From positions 1 to 39,834 of the forward strand of contig JAFASN010000040.1 in the NCBI GenBank assembly GCA_019244415.1: 39,834 nt of DNA. Direction: 5' to 3'. Origin of the DNA: Verrucomicrobiota bacterium (GTDB lineage Bacteria; Verrucomicrobiota; Verrucomicrobiia; Chthoniobacterales; UBA10450). Position 1 is the stretch's first letter, and each line of letters opens with the position of its first letter. This document shows, piece after piece, positions 16,875-24,208 of the stretch. A program made the translations under genes and the position numbers. A model generated the notes under the pieces. That model made no database searches. It was not told the DNA's origin and was given only the letters and a program-made list of their open reading frames with translations.

Positions 16875-17645
16875 TTAATGCGACAGCGCAGTTGTGAAAT
16901 CGCGCGCGAACTGGCGCAGCTCCGGTGCGCTGATTTCGGACACGGCGAAGTACGTCATGCCGTCGTTTGCCCAGTGCACGATGTTGTATCCGCGTTGCGG
17001 TTTCTCATCGCGAATCTCCGTAACGTGATCGCCGGGCCAGATGAACAGATTCACAAAATGTTTTCGCCGTTGGTACACGAGCGCGGCCACCGGGCGGCCG
17101 CGAAGATATTCCAAACGTCCGCCGACGAGCGGAAATCCAGCGGTGGCAAGGTCCTCGACCGGCGGCGCGAAATCGATTTTGCCTTCAAACCAGGGCCGCA
17201 CAGTGTGCTGATCCGATGACGCGACGTCGGCGAGATGGTTCGCTGCCAGCGAGCGAACATGCGCATCGGTAATCTCCGCGAGCAGGTTCTGGTTGGCGGA
17301 ACGGCGAAGAAACGCGTCACCAACAAAAAATCCGAGGATCAGCGCAGCTGCGATCGCGAGGCCGGTTAGCAGCCACGAACCAGCTCGGCGTTCGGCGGCT
17401 GGCAAGCCTCCGCTCTGACGCACGCCGTCAGGTGAACTGGGAAATCGCAAGACGGACGCGCGCAAATCGTCCGGCGCTGCATAGTACGAACCGCGGATTG
17501 CGGGCTTGAGCGCACGAACATTTCGCAAAGCAGCAGCGCAGCTTTCGCAATTCGCAATGTGCCGCTCGAAGTCCACGCTGCGCGCGACATCCAGCTCGCC
17601 ATCGGCATACGCGTGCACGAGTTCTCGTACTTCTTCGCAGTTCAC
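16875..17645 (-). CDS. Zinc-finger (ZAS) anti-sigma factor
   Basis: A 256-residue protein from the GTG at 17645, which overlaps the upstream sigma stop codon (GTGA); longer upstream starts run antisense-like through the sigma gene and are rejected. The N-terminus has the ZAS zinc motif: Cys3, His11 and H29-x3-C33-x2-C36 (FERHIANCESC). One membrane segment lies at about residues 90-112 (WLLTGLAIAAALILGFFVGDAF). The extracytoplasmic domain (about 115-256) contains FAPPVEDLATAGFPLVGGRL and ends FARDFTTALSH. ZAS proteins bind and hold an ECF sigma until a redox or envelope signal releases it. It is translationally coupled to its cognate sigma gene. Confidence 0.88.
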   Translation of the reverse strand: MNCEEVRELVHAYADGELDVARSVDFERHIANCESCAAALRNVRALKPAIRGSYYAAPDDLRASVLRFPSSPDGVRQSGGLPAAERRAGSWLLTGLAIAAALILGFFVGDAFLRRSANQNLLAEITDAHVRSLAANHLADVASSDQHTVRPWFEGKIDFAPPVEDLATAGFPLVGGRLEYLRGRPVAALVYQRRKHFVNLFIWPGDHVTEIRDEKPQRGYNIVHWANDGMTYFAVSEISAPELRQFARDFTTALSH

Positions 17646-18178
17646 GAGCGCGTCTCCCGCAGGTTCGCGTCGGCTAAAATGATCTCGCGCAATTGGGCGC
17701 GCGCCCGCGCCAACCGCGACATCACCGTGCCGATCGGCGCATTCACCAGTTCGGCAATTTCCTTGTAGGAAAAATTTTCCATTTCGCGAAACACGATCAC
17801 CTCGCGGAATTCGACCGGCAGTTTCGCAATCGCGGCGCGCATCGCTTCGATGTTCCCAGCGCGCTCGAGTACCTGGGCGGGTTGCGGCGCGGTGTCTTCG
17901 ATCTTGTCGAGATCGTCCGGACCGAGATCCTGCGCCGGCTGCGCCCGCATCTTCGTAAAAGCCGTGTTGCGCACAATCGCAAGCAGCCACGCGCGCGCAT
18001 CGCCGCCGCGAAATCCGCCGAAAAACTTGAACGCGCGCAATGCCGCTTCCTGCACGATGTCGCGCGCGTCGTGCTCGTTGCCCGCGAGCCAGCGGGCGAG
18101 GTTGTACGCAGCGTCAAGGTGCGGCAAAATCGTTTGCTCAAACAAGTCGGTTTCCACCGGCGGTTCGCTCCGGTTCAA
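17642..18178 (-). CDS. ECF-family sigma factor, coupled to ZAS anti-sigma
   Basis: A 178-residue ECF sigma. Region 2 is YNLARWLAGNEHDARDIVQEAALRAFKFFGGFRGGDARAWL; region 4 is KLPVEFREVIVFREMENFSYKEIAELVNAPIGTVMSRLARARAQL, with a canonical helix-turn-helix. Upstream is a perfect dyad (18207-18224) whose left half can be read as an ECF-type promoter for this gene. The coupled anti-sigma follows. The divergent metallophosphoesterase/cytochrome operon has a mirror copy of the same promoter, so both are likely targets of this factor (inference). Confidence 0.92.
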   Translation of the reverse strand: MNRSEPPVETDLFEQTILPHLDAAYNLARWLAGNEHDARDIVQEAALRAFKFFGGFRGGDARAWLLAIVRNTAFTKMRAQPAQDLGPDDLDKIEDTAPQPAQVLERAGNIEAMRAAIAKLPVEFREVIVFREMENFSYKEIAELVNAPIGTVMSRLARARAQLREIILADANLRETRS

Positions 18179-18186
18179 AGTAGTCC

Positions 18187-18244
18187 AGACTCGCCAGCCC
18201 GCGATTTTATTCCCGCGGGAATAATCGAGCGCAGCACGGAGTAG
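18187..18244. promoter_or_regulatory. Mirror-image ECF-type promoters on an 18-bp palindrome
   Basis: TTATTCCCGCGGGAATAA at 18207-18224 is a perfect palindrome. Read outward on the plus strand it gives GGAATA (18218-18223), 15 nt, then GAGTAG (18239-18244); read outward on the minus strand it gives GGAATA (18213-18208), 15 nt, then GAGTCT (18192-18187). Identical spacing and near-identical hexamers on both sides fit divergent ECF promoters (-35 GGAA-like, -10 GTC-like), serving the sigma/anti-sigma operon and the phosphoesterase/cytochrome operon. A repressor operator is an alternative reading of the same dyad. Confidence 0.6.
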
Positions 18245-18266
18245 GACAGGGCGAAAGGCAACATCT

Positions 18267-19223
18267 ATGTCCGATTACATTGAACACGATCATCATCACG
18301 ACGGTGTCGATCGCCGCGGTTTTTTAAAATGCATGGCCTGGGCGGGAACAGGCATGCTCTGGGCCGCCGGCGGCGGTTTGCTTGGCTCGCGAATTCTGCG
18401 GCCGGCGAGCGCGAGCGCGGCGGACACTCCGGGCGCGGATTTCACCTTCGTGCAGATCAGCGACAGCCACATCGGGTTCAACAAGGATGCGAACAAAGAT
18501 GTCATCGGCACATTGAAAGAAGCCGTGGCGAAGATCAACGCGCTGCCGAGCGCACCCGATTTCATCCTGCACACGGGCGACCTTTCGCATCTCGCCGAGA
18601 CGGACGAGTTCGACACGCTCGACCAGGTGCTGAAGGACTGCAAAACAAAGCAGATTTTCTACGTCCCCGGCGAGCACGATGTACTCAACGACAACGGCAA
18701 GCAGTATCTCGACCGTTTCGGTAAAGGGACGAAAGGGAACGGCTGGTTCAGCTTCGATCATAAAGGGACGCACTTCGTCGGGCTCAATAACGTGCTGAAT
18801 CTGCGAGAAAACGCGCTTGGCGTTCTCGGCAACGATCAGCTCGCCTGGCTGGCCGATGATTTGAAAGCGGTGAGCGATAGTACGCCGGTGGTGGTGTTCG
18901 CGCACATTCCGTTATGGGAAGTGTACCCGCAGTGGGGCTGGGGCACGGATGACGGCGCGCGCGCGCTCGAGCTGATGAAGCGCTTCGGCTCGCTGACCGT
19001 GCTGAACGGTCACATTCATCAGGTGATGAAGAAGACGGAAGGCAACGCCACGTTCCACACCGCGATGTCCACCGCCTTTCCGCAGCCGGCGCCCGGCACC
19101 GCGCCGAAGCCGGGCCCGATGAAAGTGGACGCTGGCAAACTGCGCAGCGTACTCGGCATCACAGACGTGACGTACAGCGAAGGCAAGCACGCGCTGGCCG
19201 TTGTTGATTCGGCGCTGGCCTAA
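18267..19223 (+). CDS. Tat-exported calcineurin-like metallophosphoesterase
   Basis: A 318-residue protein with a His-rich N-terminal tail (EHDHHHDG) and a twin-Arg signal: DRRGFLK, then a hydrophobic segment and ASASAA. Metallophosphoesterase motifs are QISDSHIG (Asp66, His68), HTGDLS (Asp105), PGEHD (136-138), FAHIPL and NGHIHQ. The usual GNH[D/E] third motif has Glu instead of Asn, which normally coordinates metal, so its metal chemistry may differ. It is likely periplasmic and hydrolyses a phospho-ester of unknown identity. It shares an outward promoter with the ECF/anti-sigma pair and is followed after 17 bp by a membrane cytochrome c. Confidence 0.88.
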   Translation: MSDYIEHDHHHDGVDRRGFLKCMAWAGTGMLWAAGGGLLGSRILRPASASAADTPGADFTFVQISDSHIGFNKDANKDVIGTLKEAVAKINALPSAPDFILHTGDLSHLAETDEFDTLDQVLKDCKTKQIFYVPGEHDVLNDNGKQYLDRFGKGTKGNGWFSFDHKGTHFVGLNNVLNLRENALGVLGNDQLAWLADDLKAVSDSTPVVVFAHIPLWEVYPQWGWGTDDGARALELMKRFGSLTVLNGHIHQVMKKTEGNATFHTAMSTAFPQPAPGTAPKPGPMKVDAGKLRSVLGITDVTYSEGKHALAVVDSALA

Positions 19224-19240
19224 CGAGTCACAGTTTTCAA

Positions 19241-19918
19241 ATGTTCGGACGCGAGTTCTGGCTGCGCGCCCACGGCGCGAGCACGCATCTGCCGATTGTA
19301 CTTTTCGCAATCTCAGTACTCTTCGATTTCACAGCGGTACTTTGGCGAGATGAATCGGCCGCGCGCGGTTTGCGATTCGCGGGATTTGTTTCCGCAGCAA
19401 TTGGTTTGCTCGGAACCTTTGGCGCGATCGCTTCGGGATTGATCATCAGCCGCGGCCAGACGCTCGGGACCGGCGCGCTGCTGCGGCATCATCAATTTGT
19501 CTGGCCGGCGTTCGCAATTGCGCTTGTGTTCGTAGGGTGGCGTGTACTCACGCGCAACCGCAGTTCACAGCGCTCGTTTTCGATTTACCTCGCGGGAATG
19601 TTCGTTGCATCGTCGCTGACGATCGGCGCCGCGTACTGGGGCGGTGAGCTTGCGTTCACCGGCGGCGCAGCGACTCCGCCGGACCCGGTGCTGGTCGCGC
19701 GCGGTCATCATTTGTTCCTGCTGAACTGCGCGCATTGTCATGCTGACGATGCGACCGGCGATGAAGGACCGGACCTGCACGGTCTGCGAAAAAGCGATGA
19801 GCGGCTCGCGCTTCTCATTCAGAACGGCGTGAAAGGCGAGATGCCGCGGTTCGACAAAAAACTCACGAGTGACGACGTGCAGGCGCTGATTGCGTTTCTG
19901 CGGTCGCTGCATGGCTGA
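19241..19918 (+). CDS. Membrane-anchored cytochrome c
   Basis: A 225-residue fusion. The first ~140 residues hold about four membrane segments (including LPIVLFAISVLFDFTAVLW, FVSAAIGLLGTFGAIASGLII and FAIALVFVGWRVL), resembling DUF2231-type membrane domains with His-containing helices (THLPIV, RHHQFVW) that could hold heme b. The C-terminal domain is a class I cytochrome c: heme-binding CAHCH at 163-167 and a candidate Met ligand in GEMPRF (Met201). The cytochrome domain would face the periplasm. It is the second gene of the metallophosphoesterase operon, suggesting electron transfer linked to that system. Confidence 0.85.
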   Translation: MFGREFWLRAHGASTHLPIVLFAISVLFDFTAVLWRDESAARGLRFAGFVSAAIGLLGTFGAIASGLIISRGQTLGTGALLRHHQFVWPAFAIALVFVGWRVLTRNRSSQRSFSIYLAGMFVASSLTIGAAYWGGELAFTGGAATPPDPVLVARGHHLFLLNCAHCHADDATGDEGPDLHGLRKSDERLALLIQNGVKGEMPRFDKKLTSDDVQALIAFLRSLHG

Positions 19919-19922
19919 AGAC

Positions 19923-19943
19923 TTCGCGGCGAGTCGCCGCGAA
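19923..19943. other. GC-rich perfect hairpin between convergent genes
   Basis: TTCGCGGCG-AGT-CGCCGCGAA is a 9-bp perfect stem with a 3-nt loop lying between the cytochrome gene and the 3' end of recA. No T-tract follows on either strand, so it is not a standard intrinsic terminator. It may stabilise 3' ends or be a REP-like dispersed palindrome. Confidence 0.5.
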
Positions 19944-19976
19944 CAGCACGCGAGTCGCGAGCGCTCCCCAGCTTTG

Positions 19977-21014
19977 CTACGCCTTCTCTTCGTCGAGCTT
20001 CGCTTTTACCGCGGCTTCGATTTCTTCGTACAACGCCCGATCGTTTTTTAGCGCTTCTTTGCCCGCGTCGCGGCCTTGCGCGAGCTGGGTGCCTTTGTAG
20101 CTGAGCCAGGAGCCACGCTTCTCGATGACCCCCTGCTCCAGCGCCAGATCGAGCAACGCGCCGGTCGAGGAAATTCCCTCGTTGTACATGATGTCGAACT
20201 CGGCTTCGGTAAACGGCGGCGCGACTTTGTTCTTCACCACTTTGACCCGCGTACGGTTCCCGGTGACGACGCCATCGGTCTGCTTGATCGCGCCGATCCG
20301 GCGAATGTCGCAACGGACACTGGCATAAAACTTCAGCGCTTTGCCGCCCGGCGTCGTTTCCGGGTTGCCAAACATCACGCCGATTTTTTCCCGAATCTGG
20401 TTTGTGAAAATGCAGCAGGTGCGCGCTTTCGAAATTAAAGAAGTTAATTTGCGCAGCGCCGCACTCATCAGCCGCGCCTGCGCGCCGACAGTCGTGTCGC
20501 CGATTTCGCCTTCGAGTTCCGCTTTGGTGACGAGCGCGGCGACGGAATCGACCACGATCACGTCGAGCGCGTTCGACCTGACAAGCGTCTCGCAAATGCG
20601 CAGCGCTTCCTCGCCTGAGCTCGGCTGCGAAACGAGCAGGTCATCAAGGTTCACGCCCAGCTTGCGCGCGTACTGCGGATCGAGCGCGTGCTCGACGTCG
20701 ATGAACGCGCCGAGGCCGCCGCGCTTCTGCGCCTGCGCAATCACCGTGAGCGTGAGCGTCGTTTTCCCCGACGATTCCGGACCGAAAACCTCCACGATTC
20801 GCCCACGCGGAAATCCCCCGACCCCGAGGGCGCGATCGATCAAGATGTTGCCGGTGGGAATGACCTCGATGTCGACGACCTTTTCGCCGCCAAGCCGCAT
20901 GATCGCGCCGTCGCCATAATCCTTGGCGATCTGCTGAATGGCGAGATCGAGATTTCTATCACGCGCTGCGTTCAGCTTGTCGAGGGAAGGCTTTTCTTCT
21001 GTCTTTGCGGGCAT
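19977..21014 (-). CDS. recA: Recombinase RecA
   Basis: A 345-residue RecA of normal length. It has the Walker A motif GPESSGKTT (78-86), [45 protein letters not shown] with Walker B, loop L1 ([15 protein letters not shown]) and loop L2 region ([23 protein letters not shown]). RecA forms filaments on single-stranded DNA, promotes strand exchange and triggers LexA autocleavage. A weak partial site resembling one half of a TGTTC-N4-GAACA LexA box sits immediately upstream of the ATG (around 21016-21030), which I do not count as evidence of SOS control. No clear Shine-Dalgarno sequence is visible. Confidence 0.98.
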   Translation of the reverse strand: MPAKTEEKPSLDKLNAARDRNLDLAIQQIAKDYGDGAIMRLGGEKVVDIEVIPTGNILIDRALGVGGFPRGRIVEVFGPESSGKTTLTLTVIAQAQKRGGLGAFIDVEHALDPQYARKLGVNLDDLLVSQPSSGEEALRICETLVRSNALDVIVVDSVAALVTKAELEGEIGDTTVGAQARLMSAALRKLTSLISKARTCCIFTNQIREKIGVMFGNPETTPGGKALKFYASVRCDIRRIGAIKQTDGVVTGNRTRVKVVKNKVAPPFTEAEFDIMYNEGISSTGALLDLALEQGVIEKRGSWLSYKGTQLAQGRDAGKEALKNDRALYEEIEAAVKAKLDEEKA

Positions 21015-21157
21015 GTGTTCAACTAAAACGCCAACGAGCGATTCGCCAGAAAAAAGAACCGCTGATTACGCGATGCCGCCAAAACAGCGGCGAGGGGCGG
21101 AGCGATTTACGTGCGCCATTTGCGTTATCGGCGCCATCCCGGGTTCTGTTGAGAACC

Positions 21158-21194
21158 AAACAGAAAGGCCGCGCACCTTTGCGGCACGCGGCCT
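21158..21194 (-). terminator. Rho-independent terminator after the hsp20 pair
   Basis: On the minus strand AGGCCGCG / CGCGGCCT form an 8-bp stem (21194-21166) with a 13-nt loop, followed by TTTCTGTTT. It lies 24 bp downstream of the second hsp20 stop codon and 150 bp upstream of recA. Confidence 0.88.
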
Positions 21195-21217
21195 CTGCGA
21201 ATGGATCTGGAATTCCG

Positions 21218-21589
21218 CTACTGAACCGTGATCTTACGCGGCTTTACCTGCTCGGCTTTAGGCAGTGTGAGCGTGAGGACGCCCTGCTCCATTTTCGCCG
21301 CGATCTTACCGGTATCAATGCTTGGGTCGAGCTCGAACGCACGCCGGAAATTGTCCGGCCGCGATTCCCGGTGGACGCACGTACCTTCAATTTGCGGCAG
21401 CGAACGCCGTCCGGTGATCGTCAGCTCGTTGTTTTCCACTGAAATATCGAGTCCTTCCTTGTTCACGCCGGGCATCTCGACCTGTAGAATGTAATTGTCG
21501 CCATCCTCGCGGACGTTCGCCGCCGGCATGACGTACTGCTCCGGGCGCTGCTGAATCCCGTTCCGATTTTCCCGAACTAATGTGTTCAT
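21218..21589 (-). CDS. Small heat-shock protein Hsp20 (short form)
   Basis: A 123-residue alpha-crystallin-type chaperone. The ACD domain runs from VREDGDNYILQVEMPGVNKEGLDISVENNELTITGRR to the conserved end GVLTLTLPKAEQ (A-x-x-x-G-V-L family motif), and a short C-terminal tail ends KPRKITVQ with the I-x-V anchor that docks in neighbouring subunits. It binds unfolding proteins without ATP. A Shine-Dalgarno-like AGAGGAAC precedes the ATG. It follows a second hsp20 gene on the same strand after 46 bp that contain a REP-like palindrome. Confidence 0.95.
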   Translation of the reverse strand: MNTLVRENRNGIQQRPEQYVMPAANVREDGDNYILQVEMPGVNKEGLDISVENNELTITGRRSLPQIEGTCVHRESRPDNFRRAFELDPSIDTGKIAAKMEQGVLTLTLPKAEQVKPRKITVQ

Positions 21590-21610
21590 GTGATTGTTCC
21601 TCTCTTGCTG

Positions 21611-21628
21611 GCAAGCGAGACGCTTGCG
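21611..21628. repeat. REP-like palindrome, copy 1
   Basis: GCAAGCGAGACGCTTGCG between the two hsp20 genes forms a 7-bp hairpin with a 3-nt loop. The same 18 bases recur in opposite orientation at 38745-38762, 17 kb away, next to RNase G. Two exact copies of a hairpin in intergenic DNA suggest a dispersed palindromic family. Confidence 0.7.
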
Positions 21629-21635
21629 CTGCTGT

Positions 21636-22103
21636 TTACTCCACGTTGACCTGAATCTGCTTCGGTTTGGCTTCCTCGGCCTTAGGCAATGTCACCGTCA
21701 GAATGCCGTCGCGATAGTTCGCCGATACTTTGTTCGCGTCCACTTGCGTGGGCAGCGAAACGCTGCGGCGGAATTTTCCAACGTAGCATTCGGTCCGCGC
21801 GGCCTTGTCAGCTTCTGAAATTTCAGATTTGCGCTCGCCGCTGATGGTCAGCATCCCGTCATGCAGGGAGATCTCGATGTCTTCCTTGCGCATGCCGGGC
21901 AGCTCGACGCGGGCGACCACATTGTCGTTGTTTTGATAAACATCGAGCGCAGGTGACCAGCCGCTGAAGAGCTGCGTCTGACGCTGGAAGTTAGACCAGA
22001 ACGGGAGCTCAAAGAGCGAGTCAAGCTCATCGCGCAGAGTGTTCCAGCGATCGACGCCGGTGAGCCCTGAGCTTCCCGGGCTTTGATAACGAATAATGCT
22101 CAT
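21636..22103 (-). CDS. Small heat-shock protein Hsp20 (long form)
   Basis: A 155-residue Hsp20 with a Class A-type N-terminal arm (RWNTLRDELDSLFELPFWSNF), the alpha-crystallin core (ALDVYQNNDNVVARVELPGMRKEDIEISLHDGMLTISGERK), a loop with RTECYVGKFRRSVSLP and the final strand GILTVTLPKAEEAKPKQIQVNVE with an I-x-V anchor. It is a holdase chaperone likely to co-assemble with the shorter Hsp20 downstream. A clear AAAGGAAA Shine-Dalgarno sequence lies upstream of the ATG. It is first in a two-gene unit ended by an intrinsic terminator. Confidence 0.95.
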   Translation of the reverse strand: MSIIRYQSPGSSGLTGVDRWNTLRDELDSLFELPFWSNFQRQTQLFSGWSPALDVYQNNDNVVARVELPGMRKEDIEISLHDGMLTISGERKSEISEADKAARTECYVGKFRRSVSLPTQVDANKVSANYRDGILTVTLPKAEEAKPKQIQVNVE

Positions 22104-22380
22104 AAGGATTTCCTTTCGTTTAAATTGTTGCAGGAAGCGTTTGAGCTTTTCCGATGCCAGCTAGCAATGCGTTCCGTAATATACGTGTTTTTAAGTACTT
22201 AGGTATTTCCACGTGGCAAAAAATCAGAGGAAATAGTGACAAAGTAGCACTGCGCAGCACTCGCATATGCCCGGACGCGCGACATTTATTCTCGCAAGGG
22301 CGTTCCCTTGAGTGCGGCTGTAACAACATCAATGCCTCGTCTGGCTTGTCACAGACCGTTCAGAAGCTACAACGTTTCTC
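22104..22380. promoter_or_regulatory. AT-richer divergent region between hsp20 and ribD with two palindromes
   Basis: This 277-bp gap between divergent genes is AT-richer than its surroundings at its hsp20 end. It holds a perfect 10-bp palindrome TAAGTACTTA (22192-22201) and CCACGTGG (22209-22216) 8 bp further on. These sit 90-115 bp upstream of hsp20 and could be operator sites. There is no CIRCE element (the GCACTC and GAGTGC half-sites present are ~47 bp apart) and no FMN riboswitch before ribD. Confidence 0.4.
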
Positions 22381-23397
22381 GTGAGTCGATCGGGTGCCGA
22401 CGAGCATTACATCAATCGGGCGTTAGCCGAAGCGCGCAAAGGCCTCGGTCGTACTAGCCCGAACCCCGCCGTCGGCGCGGTTCTCGTAAGAGAAGGGCGA
22501 ATTGTCGCCGGCGGTTATCATCGCGGCGCAGGCGAGGCGCACGCCGAAGTGGATTGCCTGCGCAAAGTACGCAGCGCGGCGGGAGCAACGCTTTACGTCA
22601 CACTCGAGCCCTGCTCGACAGAGGGCCGCACGCCACCATGTGTGGAGTACATCATCGAACGTGGAGTTCGCCGCGTAGTTATCGGGACGATTGATCCGAA
22701 CCCGCAGCATCGTGGCCGGGGCGTTGAGCTTCTGCGGGCGAGCGGGATCGAAGTGGCGGCGGGAATTCTCGAGGAGCGATGCGCCAGCCTCAACGAAGCA
22801 TTCAACAAATGGATCGTGACGGGACAGCCGTTTGTCATTGCCAAATGCGCAATGAGCCTCGATGGCCGGTTAACCCGGCCGCCAGGTGAATCGCAATGGC
22901 TCAGCTCCGCAGCCGCTCGCCAGCACGCCCGCGCTTTGCGCTCGCGAGTGGATGCGATCCTCGTGGGCGCCGAAACGATCCGGCGTGATGACCCGCGGCT
23001 GACGGCCCGAGATCGCCAGGCGAGGCGGCAGCCCTGGCGCGTTGTACTTAGTCGCTCAGGTCGTCTGCCGCGAAAGGCAAAAGTGTTCAGCGATGCCCAC
23101 AAAGAGCGGACGCTCGTGTATCGCGGCCAGTCGCTGCGCCACGTACTCGATGCCTTGGGCAAACGCGAGGTGTTAAGTGTACTAATCGAAGGTGGCGGAG
23201 AAGTGTTGAGCGAGGCGCTGGACCAGCGGCTGATCGATAGCTTCCGGATTTATCTAACGCCGCTTCTCACCGGCGGAAACGTGCTGGCGTTCGGCGGGAA
23301 AGGCGTGGCATCAACGGCCGAAGCGCTGCGGCTTTCGCAGGTCGAGTACGAGCGGATCGGGAACGACATTTGCGTGAGCGCACGCGCCCAGCGCTGA
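22381..23397 (+). CDS. ribD: Bifunctional riboflavin deaminase/reductase RibD
   Basis: A 338-residue protein, slightly short for the family, from a GTG start (22381). The N-terminal cytidine-deaminase-like half has the zinc site HAEVDCLRKV and EPCSTEGRTPPC, with ARKGLGRTSPNPAVGAVLVR. The C-terminal reductase half has FVIAKCAMSLDGRLTRPPGESQWLSS, VDAILVGAETIRRDDPRLTAR and VLIEGGGEVLSEAL. It performs the second and third steps of riboflavin synthesis in the cytosol. Other rib genes are not adjacent. Confidence 0.95.
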   Translation: MSRSGADEHYINRALAEARKGLGRTSPNPAVGAVLVREGRIVAGGYHRGAGEAHAEVDCLRKVRSAAGATLYVTLEPCSTEGRTPPCVEYIIERGVRRVVIGTIDPNPQHRGRGVELLRASGIEVAAGILEERCASLNEAFNKWIVTGQPFVIAKCAMSLDGRLTRPPGESQWLSSAAARQHARALRSRVDAILVGAETIRRDDPRLTARDRQARRQPWRVVLSRSGRLPRKAKVFSDAHKERTLVYRGQSLRHVLDALGKREVLSVLIEGGGEVLSEALDQRLIDSFRIYLTPLLTGGNVLAFGGKGVASTAEALRLSQVEYERIGNDICVSARAQR

Positions 23398-23453
23398 GGC
23401 AACCGAAAACTTAAGCGTCCCTTTCTGGTTTAATCTGCAAAGGAGGTGAACAG

Positions 23454-23699
23454 ATGAAAAAGCTCGTACTCGTTGCGGCAGTGGCGATGGGATTCATGAT
23501 GCTGGGAGCGCCGAAATCTGAAGCCAGGGTATTCGTCAACATCGGGATTGGATTGCCTGTCTTCTATCCCTACCCGGCATATTACGGATATTACCCGTAT
23601 CCATATCCCACTTATTATCCGACGGTCTATTACGGCGCGGTTTACAGGCCGTACTATTGGTGGCACGGACGCCGCGTCTATTATCGGCGGCGTTGGTAA
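23454..23699 (+). CDS. Small secreted Tyr/Pro-rich protein
   Basis: An 81-residue protein with a signal peptide (KKLVLVAAVAMGFMMLGAP, cleavage near SEA-R). The mature part is dominated by Tyr and Pro (YPYPAYYGYYPYPYPTYY) and ends in a basic tail (HGRRVYYRRRW). It has one of the best ribosome sites in the window, AAAGGAGGTG at 23439-23448, spaced ideally from the ATG, implying strong translation. Function is unknown; Tyr-rich secreted peptides of this sort are sometimes structural or cross-linked envelope parts, which here is speculation. Confidence 0.8.
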   Translation: MKKLVLVAAVAMGFMMLGAPKSEARVFVNIGIGLPVFYPYPAYYGYYPYPYPTYYPTVYYGAVYRPYYWWHGRRVYYRRRW

Positions 23700-23712
23700 C
23701 GCGATGCATTCG

Positions 23713-23740
23713 GCGGACGCCGCTTGTTGCCGGCGTCCGC
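23713..23740. terminator. Strong GC-rich hairpin between convergent genes
   Basis: GCGGACGCCG / CGGCGTCCGC gives a 10-bp perfect stem with an 8-nt loop, 14 bp after the stop of the Tyr-rich gene. It lacks a T-run, so termination efficiency is uncertain; it could serve both convergent transcripts. Confidence 0.5.
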
Positions 23741-23782
23741 TGGATAGCGCGGATAGCTGCGGGCGACAGCTAACCAGGTGAG

Positions 23783-24172
23783 CTACAGTGACGCGGTGTC
23801 GTCGCTGTCGTCGTCAGGCCCGGCAAGAACTTCCAAGTCGGTGGCCAGGTCTGGATCGGTGATATTCGCCGAGACAATCTGCTGGCCCCAAGGCGTGGCG
23901 CTCTGCCTCGCCATCGCAATCTGCTGCACAGGTGCGGCCTGGGGATGATGCCGAAGTGTGTGCAATGTAAACAGCGCAACGACGATTGCCGCCACGGCGG
24001 AAAACCCCGGCACCAACCAGCGCACCTGGAACCATGACGCAATGGTACTTGCCCGAGATGGCTCGTTGCGCACGGCGCGGAGAACGTTCCGGGCAAACAA
24101 CGGCGACGGCCGCGGCACGGCCGAGTGCCCGAGCAAATCCCACAATTGCGGATCTTCGTCGCGGTCCATCAC
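23783..24172 (-). CDS. Small single-TM protein downstream of rpoD
   Basis: A 129-residue protein beginning MMDRDEDPQLWDLLGHSAVPRPSPLFARNVLRAV, followed by one membrane segment at about residues 51-71 (LVPGFSAVAAIVVALFTLHTL) and an acidic C-terminal tail (ITDPDLATDLEVLAGPDDDSDD). Its design, a short cytosolic helix plus one TM, resembles sigma-partner proteins, and it follows rpoD by only 36 bp on the same strand. There is no zinc motif. Function is unknown. Confidence 0.7.
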   Translation of the reverse strand: MMDRDEDPQLWDLLGHSAVPRPSPLFARNVLRAVRNEPSRASTIASWFQVRWLVPGFSAVAAIVVALFTLHTLRHHPQAAPVQQIAMARQSATPWGQQIVSANITDPDLATDLEVLAGPDDDSDDTASL

Positions 24173-24208
24173 GTCAGATTAAACCTGCGACATTCTGTCA
24201 AGTTGCAG

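Noticed and set aside
16815..17219. 134-codon plus-strand frame in the anti-sigma region
   Set aside because: Shadow of the anti-sigma gene; no ribosome site or domain.
18324..18905. 193-codon minus-strand frame opposite the metallophosphoesterase
   Set aside because: Antisense to a well-supported gene with catalytic motifs; product looks like a composition artefact.
21014..21032. LexA box upstream of recA
   Set aside because: Only one half of a TGTTC-N4-GAACA-like site is clear, and it sits directly against the start codon.
22250..22320. Possible CIRCE heat-shock operator upstream of hsp20
   Set aside because: GCACTC and GAGTGC half-sites are present but ~47 bp apart, not the 9-bp spacing of CIRCE.
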